In this document: piece after piece, positions 1 through 6,204 of the stretch
Layout: each line of letters begins with the position of its first letter
Numbering within the stretch: the stretch's first letter is position 1
From: an uncultured Bacteroidales bacterium
GTDB lineage: Bacteria; Bacteroidota; Bacteroidia; Bacteroidales; Muribaculaceae
Direction: 5' to 3'
NCBI GenBank assembly: GCA_947177325.1
Contig: CAMWUH010000121.1
Coordinates: 1 to 6,769, forward strand
DNA length: 6,769 nucleotides
Position numbers and translations under genes: made by a program
Notes under the pieces: generated by a model
Seen by the model: only the letters and a program-made list of their open reading frames with translations
Database searches by the model: none
Told to the model about the DNA's origin: nothing

Positions 1-48
1 TCCGTCGGTAGCCTCACTACTGCCCCTCTGCTTCGCCGACTTCTAAGG

Positions 49-720
49 TTAAGATTTGATTACGCGGGCGGAGAAGTTTGAGGCGGAAGCGTAGGTAGTG
101 AACAGGCGGGAGGCCTCGGCAATGATTTCGTCGGGCGTCATCTCCGTGCCAAAGCAATGAACCGTTACGACAATATGGCGTGTGGCGAGGTCAACGGCAG
201 TGCGTTCATTATCGCTCGTCGGGGAGCCTATACCACCCACGGCATCGCGTATGAGCGGCAAGCCCTCTACATTGATAGGTCCGCGGCCAATGCCCACGTA
301 AGGCTCATCAGCTTGGCCTATGCCCCATGTCAGCGTGTCGCCTTGAATCTTCTCACGGTCAAACACTCCAATCGAACATCCTGACTTTAACGACAGCAAG
401 TTGCCGGCATCAACCAGGGCGTTGACTGTGTAAAGCCCGAGGCCTTTGAGCAGGCGACGCGACATCTGCTCCTGCGACGGACGGTAACGGTTAGGGTCTT
501 TACCGAAACGCTTGTAGGCTGCGCGAGTAGCTGCAATGGCGGGGCGCTTGTTGATATCGGTCACCTCCATCACCTGCTTCATCGACTCGGCAAGGTGATT
601 AATCTCTTCTGTAAGTTGCTCGGGCGTAGCGTCGTTGACTACATCGGCTTCAAAAACTATAGCTTGATACCCCTCTTGAGCGGCGGCCGCAAATTCAGGC
701 GAAATAACAGCGTTGATCAT
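49..720 (-). CDS. B3/B4 domain protein (PheT-like tRNA-editing fold)
   Basis: The 223-residue product resembles stand-alone B3/B4 domain proteins (COG3382 type), which share the fold of the editing region of the phenylalanyl-tRNA synthetase beta subunit. Supporting segments are RAAYKRFGKDPNRYRPS near residues 66-82, the RRLLKGLGLYTVNALVD helix near 87-103, the SGCSIGVFD strand, and GIGSPTSDNERT near 162-173, a typical arrangement for this family. There is no signal peptide, so it should be cytoplasmic. Related domains can hydrolyse mischarged aminoacyl-tRNA, but the substrate of this subgroup is not established, so any editing role is inference. The ATG lies 6 bases after the queC stop, suggesting translational coupling and a place at the end of the queuosine operon. 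The 48 bases beyond its stop show no clear terminator. Confidence 0.85.
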   Translation of the reverse strand: MINAVISPEFAAAAQEGYQAIVFEADVVNDATPEQLTEEINHLAESMKQVMEVTDINKRPAIAATRAAYKRFGKDPNRYRPSQEQMSRRLLKGLGLYTVNALVDAGNLLSLKSGCSIGVFDREKIQGDTLTWGIGQADEPYVGIGRGPINVEGLPLIRDAVGGIGSPTSDNERTAVDLATRHIVVTVHCFGTEMTPDEIIAEASRLFTTYASASNFSARVIKS

Positions 721-726
721 AGCGGT

Positions 727-1383
727 TTAATCATTTTCATAATGAGTAGGGTCAGTCACGCCGGCATCGCGGAAGGCTTCACGGCGCTCGCGGCAAGTGC
801 CACATCGGCCACAATGACGCACCCCTCCGCGATAGCAACTGTAGGTGTTGGCGAAATCAACACCGATTTCAGCGCCGATACGCACAATGTCGGTTTTCGA
901 CAGATTCGTAAAAGGCGCGTCGATGGTAATGCCGTCGTAGGTGCCCTCGGCTATTGCCCTGCTCATTGCATCGATAAATCCCGGACGACAGTCTGGGTAG
1001 ATAGCATGGTCGCCCGAATGGTTGGCGAGCATAAGGGTTTTCAGCTTGTGGGTTTCGGCGATACCGGCAGCCACAGCAAGCATGATGCCGTTGCGGAAAG
1101 GCACCACAGTGGATCGCATATTCTCATCGTCGTATTCACCCTCGGGGATAGCGTCGGCGCCATCGAGCAGCGAGCTGTCAAAGTATTTGGCAATGAAGTC
1201 CAAATCAATTCTAATCATTGGAATACCCAAGCGCTTGCACGACAATGCGGCGCAATCATTTTCGCGCTTGTTATGGTTGGAGCCGTAGTTAAAATTCACG
1301 GCCATAGCGATTTTCGACGCATATTTATAAAGCATCACGGTGGAGTCAACTCCACCCGACAGCACTAACAAAGAATCTTTCAT
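727..1383 (-). CDS. queC: 7-cyano-7-deazaguanine (preQ0) synthase QueC
   Basis: The 218-residue protein is a cytoplasmic ATP-dependent enzyme that converts 7-carboxy-7-deazaguanine and ammonia to preQ0 in queuosine biosynthesis. It carries the PP-loop motif SGGVDS at residues 9-14, the family segment STVVPFRNGI at 91-100, HSGDHAIYPDCRPGF at 122-136, and a C-terminal zinc-binding set at Cys183, Cys191, Cys194 and Cys197. Length is normal for QueC (about 220 residues). The ATG has no strong ribosome binding site, as is usual in Bacteroidetes. It sits just downstream of a duplicated scrap of the queF 3' end and 6 bases upstream of the B3/B4-domain gene. QueF, whose substrate is the QueC product, is encoded upstream in the same direction. 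No key residue is missing, so the gene looks functional. Confidence 0.97.
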   Translation of the reverse strand: MKDSLLVLSGGVDSTVMLYKYASKIAMAVNFNYGSNHNKRENDCAALSCKRLGIPMIRIDLDFIAKYFDSSLLDGADAIPEGEYDDENMRSTVVPFRNGIMLAVAAGIAETHKLKTLMLANHSGDHAIYPDCRPGFIDAMSRAIAEGTYDGITIDAPFTNLSKTDIVRIGAEIGVDFANTYSCYRGGVRHCGRCGTCRERREAFRDAGVTDPTHYEND

Positions 1384-1395
1384 CTCGTTTGAAAT

Positions 1396-1430
1396 TGTTG
1401 TTAAAACTCATTGGGGAAGTCGGCCAGCAG
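1396..1430 (-). repeat. Duplicated queF 3' tail, queC-proximal copy
   Basis: These 35 bases match 1753-1787 at 34 of 35 positions; the only difference is T1420 versus G1777. Read on the minus strand they encode LLADFPNEF and a TAA stop, followed by CAACA. This is the C-terminus of QueF with one Ala-to-Asp change. Here the tail is not attached to a queF body, so it is a duplicated fragment marking the downstream edge of the inserted cassette. The unduplicated sequence beyond it runs directly into queC. Confidence 0.9.
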
Positions 1431-1434
1431 ACAA

Positions 1435-1653
1435 TTATAAATATCGCTGCATCCGATCAACTTCCTCCTTAGACAAAGTAGACAATGCTCTATTAAGAGC
1501 TTCTTGACCGGAAATCTCCATGGGCAATCCATTTGCGTCAGCAACGACAACCGGCTCTCCTAATTTAGCCTTCCGCTCATATAACTTCCATTGAGCGGCA
1601 CGGATACAATCAACTATCTTTCTTGACAGCTCTTTTCTCTCATTCTCTGACAT
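1435..1653 (-). CDS. Unknown 72-residue protein paired with zeta-like kinase remnant
   Basis: I do not recognise a named family. The 72-residue, highly charged product has an amphipathic helical first half (ERKELSRKIVDCIRAAQWKL), then a probable beta hairpin (GEPVVVADANGLPMEISG, residues 32-49) and a second helix (EALNRALSTLSKEEVDRMQR). It has no signal peptide or membrane segment. I chose the ATG at 1653 because it overlaps the end of the kinase remnant by 14 bases, a coupled arrangement, and has AAAGG just upstream. The in-frame ATG at 1683 lies inside the kinase coding sequence. From memory, similar short proteins often follow zeta-toxin-like kinases in Bacteroidales, which hints at a partner or antitoxin role, but nothing in the sequence proves it. 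It ends 4 bases before the duplicated queF tail. Confidence 0.7.
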   Translation of the reverse strand: MSENERKELSRKIVDCIRAAQWKLYERKAKLGEPVVVADANGLPMEISGQEALNRALSTLSKEEVDRMQRYL

Positions 1654-1753
1654 ATCCTTTGATTTTATTGAATTTTTCTTCATCTACAAAGGAAGCCGTA
1701 GTTTTTCCTGCTCCATTACAACCGGCAATAATGTATAGCGTAGGGGTAGTCAT
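1640..1753 (-). pseudogene. Zeta-toxin-like P-loop kinase, internally deleted remnant
   Basis: The reading frame begins MTTPTLYIIAGCNGAGKTT, which is the beta strand and Walker A motif (GCNGAGKTT, residues 11-19) of the zeta-toxin/UDP-N-acetylglucosamine-kinase-like ATPases. After residue 22 it jumps to VDEEKFNKIKGYVRE and a stop, which resembles the usual C-terminus of these proteins. Family members are roughly 190-200 residues, while this one is 37, so about 150-160 residues of the core (Walker B, substrate-binding and lid regions) are missing through an in-frame deletion. Catalytic activity is therefore not expected. The ATG lies 4 bases after the queF stop, and the 3' end overlaps the next small gene by 14 bases. 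The deletion endpoint near 1687-1690 is inferred from the protein pattern, not from a reference. Confidence 0.78.
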
Positions 1754-1787
1754 GTTGTTAAAACTCATTGGGGAAGGCGGCCAGCAG
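1753..1787 (-). repeat. queF 3' end, native copy of the cassette-flanking repeat
   Basis: This is the genuine end of queF (LLAAFPNEF, TAA, CAACA on the minus strand). It is repeated at 1396-1430 with one mismatch. The two copies flank the 322-base segment 1431-1752, which holds only the kinase remnant and the small gene. The repeat ends abruptly on the queF side: upstream bases do not match. Confidence 0.9.
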
Positions 1788-2228
1788 GCGCGAAGCCACG
1801 AGCTGCTGATGGTCGGCGTCACCCCGGTTGGCAAACGGCAGGATGGCGATACCCCCGCGAGGGGTAAATATACCTTTCACTTCGATATATTTGGGATGCA
1901 TAAGCTCCCAAAGGTCGTTGAGTATGATGTTGACACAATCTTCGTGGAAATCGCCGTGATTGCGGAAGCTGAAAAGATAAAGCTTCAAGCTCTTGCTCTC
2001 GACCATCTTTTCATCGGGTATATAATTAATGAGTATCTTGGCAAAGTCGGGTTGACCTGTTTTCGGGCAAAGGGAGGTAAATTCCGGACAGGTAAAAGTA
2101 ACGAGGTATTCGCGCCCGGGGTGCTTGTTGACGAATGTTTCAAGCACCTCGGGGGCATATTGGGTGGGGTATTTCACTCCGGTGTTGCCCAGGAGAGTAA
2201 CCCCTTCGAGTTGTTCGGGAGTTCGCAT
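1758..2228 (-). CDS. queF: NADPH-dependent preQ0 reductase QueF (type I)
   Basis: The 156-residue product reduces preQ0 to preQ1 with two NADPH, the step before insertion into tRNA by Tgt. It belongs to the tunnelling-fold (T-fold) family and is cytoplasmic. The catalytic cysteine that forms the thioimide is Cys54 in FTSLCPKTGQPDF, with Asp61 as the proton donor. The QueF signature ESKSLKLY spans residues 77-84, and HGDFHED (91-97) supplies the conserved His and Glu near the substrate. The length fits the short type I enzymes typified by Bacillus subtilis. The start is 15 bases after the dipeptidase stop. Its last nine codons, stop and next five bases are duplicated downstream at 1396-1430, flanking an inserted cassette, yet the coding sequence is intact. 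Queuosine biosynthesis is completed by genes outside this window. Confidence 0.97.
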   Translation of the reverse strand: MRTPEQLEGVTLLGNTGVKYPTQYAPEVLETFVNKHPGREYLVTFTCPEFTSLCPKTGQPDFAKILINYIPDEKMVESKSLKLYLFSFRNHGDFHEDCVNIILNDLWELMHPKYIEVKGIFTPRGGIAILPFANRGDADHQQLVASRLLAAFPNEF

Positions 2229-2243
2229 AGCGTTGAATTGTGA

Positions 2244-3881
2244 TTATTGTGCGGTGCCGGTAATTTCATGCACTTCGAGGCGAGAGCCGGCGTCGTTGAC
2301 GATTGAGCGGAAATAACGGTCGTCGTAACCGCCGAATTCGGGATAGGCCGGAATACCGGTCTCAGTGCGCTTGAACGACCCGTCTTCCTCCTGCTTCTTG
2401 ATGTTGCCATCCATAAATTTCACAAAGAGGAAATCGCCGAGAGCCTTATAATCGGCAGTGGCTTTTTCGGCCCAGATGTTGGCGAGGTCCTGGAGGAGGT
2501 CGCGTGCGGTTTCATCATCAAATTCAGGCACTTGCTCAATAGCAACAGCAACATCGGCGTCGATAGCCGACTCCAATCCCTGCTGCACGCGGCGGATGTC
2601 GGGAATCATCTGCGAGTAGCGGTTGTAGGCTTGATTGGCCACATAGTTATTAACCCAGAAGTTAGAGTTCCAATCGAGCGTGGCGATATCGCCATGGCCG
2701 AGTTGGGCCGGAGGAGTGACAACGGAGCAGAAAATGGGGAGGTAGACGCAGGTGTTGGCATCGTCGGTGCCAAACCAGAGGAGACCCTTCATGTAGTCGG
2801 GCAACTCATCGCGCAACTGGGCCACGAAAGAGAAGCCGGTCTGCTGAGTTGCGATGGCGCGTTCGTGAGTGTATTCCCGGCCGTCGACCTCAAAGGTCAT
2901 AGGGCGCCAGCGATAAGGCACAGCGTAGGGGCCGGCGCCGATATCCTGAGTCATATCGAAAGGGGTGCCTTCAAAGTGGTCGCGCATCATCTCTTTCATG
3001 TCGGCGGCGATGATAGGCTTGCCGGCTTTGACCCATAGAGGCATAACCGGACCTTCGGCATTGTTAATCCAGGGGAGGTATTGGTTCATATCCTCTGCGC
3101 CGTGGCGGTTGAAGTAGCTCCACACACGAGCGTCGCATCCGCGCAAAGCACCGAAATCAGTCACGGCATAAGCGCGCGAGAAGCTGAAATCCTTATCTTT
3201 TCCTTTGAAATAGCCTTTTTTGCGGGCGAAATCAATCACGTCGGGCGAATAAAGTGTTTCGGGGTCGTCGAGGGGGAACTGATGGATGCGCGAATGGTTG
3301 GCGTGTCCCGAGATGTAGCCGTCGGGCACCCGTCGGGCCACCCACACAGCGCCGGGGTCATCTTTGCCTTTACCGATCATCTCCATTATCCATGCCTCAT
3401 TAGGGTCGGCAATGGAGAATGATTCCCCTTCCGATGCGTAGCCATAGTCTTTAACCAGATTAGTCATGACGTCGATGGCTTCGCGAGCCGTTTTGGCGCG
3501 CTGGAGGGTTATATAGATCAGAGAGCCGTAGTCAATCATGCCGGAGCCTTCAAGCTCCGGCCGGCCGCCCCAGGTCGACTCGGCAATAGCGAGGCCGTGC
3601 TCGTTCATATTACCGATGGTTGCGTAGGTGTGGCTCACTTCAGGGATTTCGCCGAGTGGCTTTGCGGTGTCCCATTCAATGACTTTGCGCATAGCGCCGG
3701 GGGCATGGTCGGCTGCGGGCTGATTGTAGAGCTCGCCATAGAGATTATGAGAGTCGGCAGCATAGGTGATAAACACGGAGCCGTCGGCAGTAGCGCCTTT
3801 GGCTGCTATCAGGCTGGTGCAAGCCTCGGCTGTAACGCCGGTTATGGTGGCCGCCATGGCGGCTAATAATATTCGTCTCAT
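2244..3881 (-). CDS. Secreted C69-family dipeptidase
   Basis: The 545-residue protein belongs to peptidase family C69 (PepD type), N-terminal-nucleophile cysteine hydrolases that cleave dipeptides. It begins with a signal peptide, MRRILLAAMAATITGVTAEA. Cleavage after residue 20 would expose Cys21 of CTSLIAAKGATADGSVF, the expected catalytic N-terminal nucleophile. Further family segments are IGNMNEHGLAIAESTW (89-104), GESFSIADPNEAWIMEM (152-168) and WVARRVPDGYISGHANH (180-196). The length matches the large exported C69 proteins of Bacteroidales. The context preceding the cysteine (TAEA) is a poor lipobox, so a periplasmic or exported soluble enzyme is more likely than a lipoprotein. It is the first gene of the minus-strand operon, and queF follows 15 bases after its stop. 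Why a dipeptidase should share a transcript with queuosine genes is not evident. Confidence 0.93.
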   Translation of the reverse strand: MRRILLAAMAATITGVTAEACTSLIAAKGATADGSVFITYAADSHNLYGELYNQPAADHAPGAMRKVIEWDTAKPLGEIPEVSHTYATIGNMNEHGLAIAESTWGGRPELEGSGMIDYGSLIYITLQRAKTAREAIDVMTNLVKDYGYASEGESFSIADPNEAWIMEMIGKGKDDPGAVWVARRVPDGYISGHANHSRIHQFPLDDPETLYSPDVIDFARKKGYFKGKDKDFSFSRAYAVTDFGALRGCDARVWSYFNRHGAEDMNQYLPWINNAEGPVMPLWVKAGKPIIAADMKEMMRDHFEGTPFDMTQDIGAGPYAVPYRWRPMTFEVDGREYTHERAIATQQTGFSFVAQLRDELPDYMKGLLWFGTDDANTCVYLPIFCSVVTPPAQLGHGDIATLDWNSNFWVNNYVANQAYNRYSQMIPDIRRVQQGLESAIDADVAVAIEQVPEFDDETARDLLQDLANIWAEKATADYKALGDFLFVKFMDGNIKKQEEDGSFKRTETGIPAYPEFGGYDDRYFRSIVNDAGSRLEVHEITGTAQ

Positions 3882-3942
3882 TATATTTATTATTGGTTTA
3901 TACTATCGTTATTTAAGTCGGCAACACGATTGGTTGATATTG

Positions 3943-3974
3943 CAAAAATAGCAAATTCCCCCGAAATAAACAAA
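3943..3974 (-). promoter_or_regulatory. Bacteroidetes-type promoter for the dipeptidase-que operon
   Basis: On the minus strand TTTG (3971-3974) is followed after 20 bases by TATTTTTG (3943-3950), a full match to the Bacteroidetes -33/-7 consensus TTTG and TAnnTTTG. Transcription would begin a few bases further on, giving a leader of roughly 50-60 bases before the ATG at 3881. No riboswitch-like fold was seen in that short leader. The -7 element overlaps one copy of a short direct repeat. Confidence 0.75.
3949..3968. repeat. Short imperfect direct repeat, copy 1
   Basis: The segment TAGCAAATT then CCCCCGAAATA resembles 4055-4077 (TAGCAAAATTTCA then CCCCGAAATA) apart from small insertions. 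This copy overlaps the -7 box of the minus-strand promoter, so it could be an operator, although a chance match in AT-rich DNA cannot be ruled out. Confidence 0.4.
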
Positions 3975-4028
3975 ACGCCGCCGAAGCTCCGCCGGCCCGC
4001 GCTTCCCTTTCAAGCCATAAAATATAAT

Positions 4029-4063
4029 ATTTTGCTACCAGAACTCGCCATTTTTAGCAAAAT
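4029..4063. promoter_or_regulatory. Perfect 9-bp inverted repeat between divergent promoters
   Basis: ATTTTGCTA at 4029-4037 is the exact reverse complement of TAGCAAAAT at 4055-4063, with a 17-base spacer. It lies between the two outward-facing promoters, about 55 bases upstream of the plus-strand promoter. This suits a dimeric regulator site or a small hairpin. No regulator gene is nearby and its function is unknown. The rest of the 326-base intergenic region (3882-4207) shows no gene. Confidence 0.4.
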
Positions 4064-4077
4064 TTCACCCCGAAATA
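4055..4077. repeat. Short imperfect direct repeat, copy 2
   Basis: This is the partner of 3949-3968, about 106 bases away in the same orientation. Its first nine bases also form the right arm of the 4029-4063 inverted repeat. Read on the minus strand the position equivalent to the -7 box is TAAAAATG, which does not match the promoter consensus, so it is not a second obvious promoter. Confidence 0.35.
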
Positions 4078-4117
4078 TTAAAAAAGCGGATTATTACAAC
4101 GTTTTTTAAGAAAAAAC

Positions 4118-4148
4118 TTGCATAATGTCAAAAGTTATTGTAGATTTG
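4118..4148 (+). promoter_or_regulatory. Bacteroidetes-type promoter for the secreted protein gene
   Basis: TTG at 4118-4120, a 20-base spacer and TAGATTTG at 4141-4148 match the Bacteroidetes -33/-7 consensus. The predicted start site near 4155 leaves an AT-rich leader of about 50 bases before the ATG at 4208. Confidence 0.78.
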
Positions 4149-4207
4149 CGAATATAAATCTTAATATCATAATTCTATTAAATCACAGCTAACATTACTT
4201 GTTGTCT

Positions 4208-5806
4208 ATGAAAAAAATCTACTTTCTTTTAACAGCAGCCGCAGTTGCTCTGACTGCCTCAGCTGCTACTCCCGCCGTTTCGGTTTCTGAAGCCGACGGT
4301 CTTGAAAAAACCACTGTCCAAAATTCACCCGCTTCAATGCGCCTTAAAGCTGCCGACATTAAACTTGCCAGCGCATCAATCAAAGGTATGGAAGACCTCA
4401 CCGGCGGCGATGACGACGACCCCGCAGGCGATGAAACAACTTATACCAGCCTCGGAAAAGGCACATGGATTGAAGGGCCCCTCGATTTGTTCACTGATAT
4501 TGCAGCCGGTGTAACTCACGAAGTTGAAATCTGGCAAAGCGACCAAGACCCCAACATCTATCGCATTCTTCCTTATGGCGAAGGCTCTCCGCTTGCCGAA
4601 GCATTTGGCCGAGTTAACGAAGCGTACTTCTACGTTAATGTAACCGACCCCAATGCCGTTTTGGGTTATGGCGATGAAGATGGTGATGTCATTTTCTTCA
4701 ACGCTTTTTATATTTCGCAATATGTTTCTGAAACCGGATGGAATGGAGGCAATGGCTACGGCACATTCGATGCCGACACCAAATGCATCTCTTTCCCGGC
4801 AAAATCGTTCTGTATTAATTACAATAACCAGTGGTATCAGACTAACACAGAGGGTAAATTCAAGATTTACCTCCCCGGCGCCGATGTTAAAGACTACTCA
4901 TTCGACTCTTACGCCGATGTTTGCAATGCTGAAAATAAAATTCGCTTCATTGCTCAAGGAGGTGCCGACATAGCGAACTTAAAGTTAGTGATTACTAAAG
5001 GTAGCCTTCCCGCAAGCGCTGACAACTTAGCTTATGTTGCTGAAAATGGTCAGGACATGGAAAGCGGCAAAACTTACTCATTCACCAATGATGAGGCAGG
5101 TGTTTTCTCCATTATAATTGCAGCAGTCGACGCAGCCGGCAATGTTCAAGATGGCGCTGCTCACTGGTGTCACATCCTCAATGATGACGCCGACAACTGG
5201 AAATCATTCGGCAAAGCAAAATTCATAGATCCCCTCCTTTACTCTGCCGACTACCTTGAGGAAATGCCCGATGCTGTTGACGTAGAAATTGAACAAAACA
5301 TCGCCGATCCCAACCAGCTCCGCATTGTCAACCCCTATAGCGGTCACGAAGATGGGATTGCACACGACGACCACGGCCACCATATCTATATTGACGTAAC
5401 CGATCCTGAACGTGTTCGCGTTAAACTCTCTTTGACAGGTTTCGACGGTGGTTACGGCCACATGTCAGTATGGTCTGCTGCTGCCCGTTACACTAATAGC
5501 ACTGAAGAGCTCTTACAATATGGATATGTGGTGCCGACATACGACGACGAAACAGCAACCATTTCTTTACCTGCCAAGTCGATCATGACAGCTGAGCCTG
5601 ACTACAACCACAACGCTTTTTATTACACTGTTGAAGATGGCAAACTCGAATTGCCCCATCCCGTTGGAGTAAGCGCTGTAATCGCTGACGGCGATATCAG
5701 CAAAGCAGAATTCTACAACCTCCAAGGTGTCCGCGTAGTTGAGCCCTCTAACGGTCTTTATATCGTTCGCCAAGGCTCTAAAGCAACAAAACAAGTAGTT
5801 AAGTAA
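4208..5806 (+). CDS. Exported two-repeat protein with C-terminal sorting-like tail
   Basis: The function is unknown. I start the 532-residue protein at the ATG at 4208, which opens a typical signal peptide (MKKIYFLLTAAAVALTASA, cleavage likely after residue 19); an upstream in-frame TTG at 4199 adds nothing. An acidic linker, GGDDDDPAGDE, covers residues 67-76. Two related units follow. SLGKGTWIEGPLDL to FPAKSFCI (81-203) and SFGKAKFIDPLLYS to LPAKSIMT (333-461) share the patterns VEI, DPN, RI-PY, Y-DVTDP and ISFPAKS/ISLPAKS. Between them lies a segment (about 240-325) that resembles a beta-sandwich. The tail FYNLQGVRVVEPSNGLYIVRQG (502-523) ending KQVVK resembles the sorting tails of type IX secretion cargo, often seen in Bacteroidales. 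I infer an extracellular or surface beta-rich protein. It is monocistronic, with its own promoter and terminator, and codon use looks host-like. Confidence 0.85.
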   Translation: MKKIYFLLTAAAVALTASAATPAVSVSEADGLEKTTVQNSPASMRLKAADIKLASASIKGMEDLTGGDDDDPAGDETTYTSLGKGTWIEGPLDLFTDIAAGVTHEVEIWQSDQDPNIYRILPYGEGSPLAEAFGRVNEAYFYVNVTDPNAVLGYGDEDGDVIFFNAFYISQYVSETGWNGGNGYGTFDADTKCISFPAKSFCINYNNQWYQTNTEGKFKIYLPGADVKDYSFDSYADVCNAENKIRFIAQGGADIANLKLVITKGSLPASADNLAYVAENGQDMESGKTYSFTNDEAGVFSIIIAAVDAAGNVQDGAAHWCHILNDDADNWKSFGKAKFIDPLLYSADYLEEMPDAVDVEIEQNIADPNQLRIVNPYSGHEDGIAHDDHGHHIYIDVTDPERVRVKLSLTGFDGGYGHMSVWSAAARYTNSTEELLQYGYVVPTYDDETATISLPAKSIMTAEPDYNHNAFYYTVEDGKLELPHPVGVSAVIADGDISKAEFYNLQGVRVVEPSNGLYIVRQGSKATKQVVK

Positions 5807-5858
5807 TCACTGCAACTACCGCTGAATATCATACTTAATTGATATAACATTTCCACTG

Positions 5859-5894
5859 CTCCCCGGCTACCGAAAGGCTTGGCCGGGGAGTTTT
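5859..5894 (+). terminator. Intrinsic terminator after the secreted protein gene
   Basis: CTCCCCGGC (5859-5867) pairs perfectly with GCCGGGGAG (5882-5890), a 9-bp GC-rich stem that can extend by one T-G and one A-T pair. It is followed directly by TTTT. It lies 52 bases after the stop codon at 5806. Confidence 0.9.
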
Positions 5895-5920
5895 GTATTG
5901 ATTACGGGCCCGGGTATTCT

Positions 5921-6146
5921 GGGGTCAGTCGCAAAACCCGGTTGAAATGTTAAAAACAGAGTAAAGAATTTTTCTTCACATTGAGCTGCGCAGCAGCGAC
6001 GTTTATGGCGAACCTTGGGTGCAACCCGAGGATATCAAGCATAAAGAGGCGTTGAGTCCACGCTGAAAGTGTGGACGATGTTGTGCAAACAAAGAATATC
6101 TACCGGATTCTTTCATATTTAACAACCGATTTTTTACATTGACCCC
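5921..6146 (+). repeat. MITE-like structured repeat, copy A
   Basis: This 226-base unit recurs at 6460-6685 in the same orientation at about 88% identity (hand alignment, about 28 differences including one indel). It starts GGGGTCA and ends TGACCCC. The inner parts of the ends also match imperfectly: CGGTTG at 5939-5944 against CAACCG at 6123-6128. Inside are a GCTGCGCAGC palindrome (5985-5994), a hairpin at 6013-6031, a 9-bp stem with GAA loop at 6056-6076, and AAAGAAT/ATTCTTT arms (6091-6113). TATTCTG flanks it on both sides (5915-5921 and 6149-6155), a possible target duplication. It encodes no transposase and no convincing protein. The family is not one I recognise; it could be a MITE, a REP-like element or a structured RNA carried by a mobile unit. 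Confidence 0.8.
6013..6031 (+). other. Covarying hairpin in repeat copy A
   Basis: CCTTGGGT pairs with ACCCGAGG around a GCA loop, giving 8 pairs with one T-G wobble. In copy B the equivalent two loop-proximal pairs, G-C and T-A, are replaced by A-T and C-G, so pairing is kept while four bases change. Confidence 0.75.
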
Positions 6147-6204
6147 GCTATTCTGAGAGAAACAGAAAAATTTAAGCACATAGGCCAAAATTTGTATGAA
6201 AAAA

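Noticed and set aside
1..48. Terminator or gene fragment beyond the B3/B4 gene.
   Set aside because: Only a 5-bp GTCGG/CCGAC pairing with a large loop and no T-run was found, and no coding signal is visible.
595..1368. Long 257-residue plus-strand open frame opposite queC.
   Set aside because: It is antisense to the well-supported queC and shows no recognisable domain. It is a codon-bias shadow.
1654..1683. Upstream ATG adding ten residues to the 72-residue gene.
   Set aside because: These codons lie inside the kinase C-terminal coding sequence, with no ribosome binding site. The 14-base overlap start at 1653 fits better.
3813..3830. Lipoprotein signal in the dipeptidase (TAEAC).
   Set aside because: Glu at the -2 position does not fit a lipobox, and the cysteine is explained as the family's N-terminal catalytic nucleophile.
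3882..3942. A preQ1 riboswitch ahead of the que operon.
   Set aside because: The leader is only about 50-60 bases, is AT-rich, and shows no C-rich loop and A-rich tail pseudoknot pattern.
4199..4207. TTG start three codons before the secreted protein ATG.
   Set aside because: The ATG at 4208 begins a textbook signal peptide (MKK...), and the TTG start adds only three residues.
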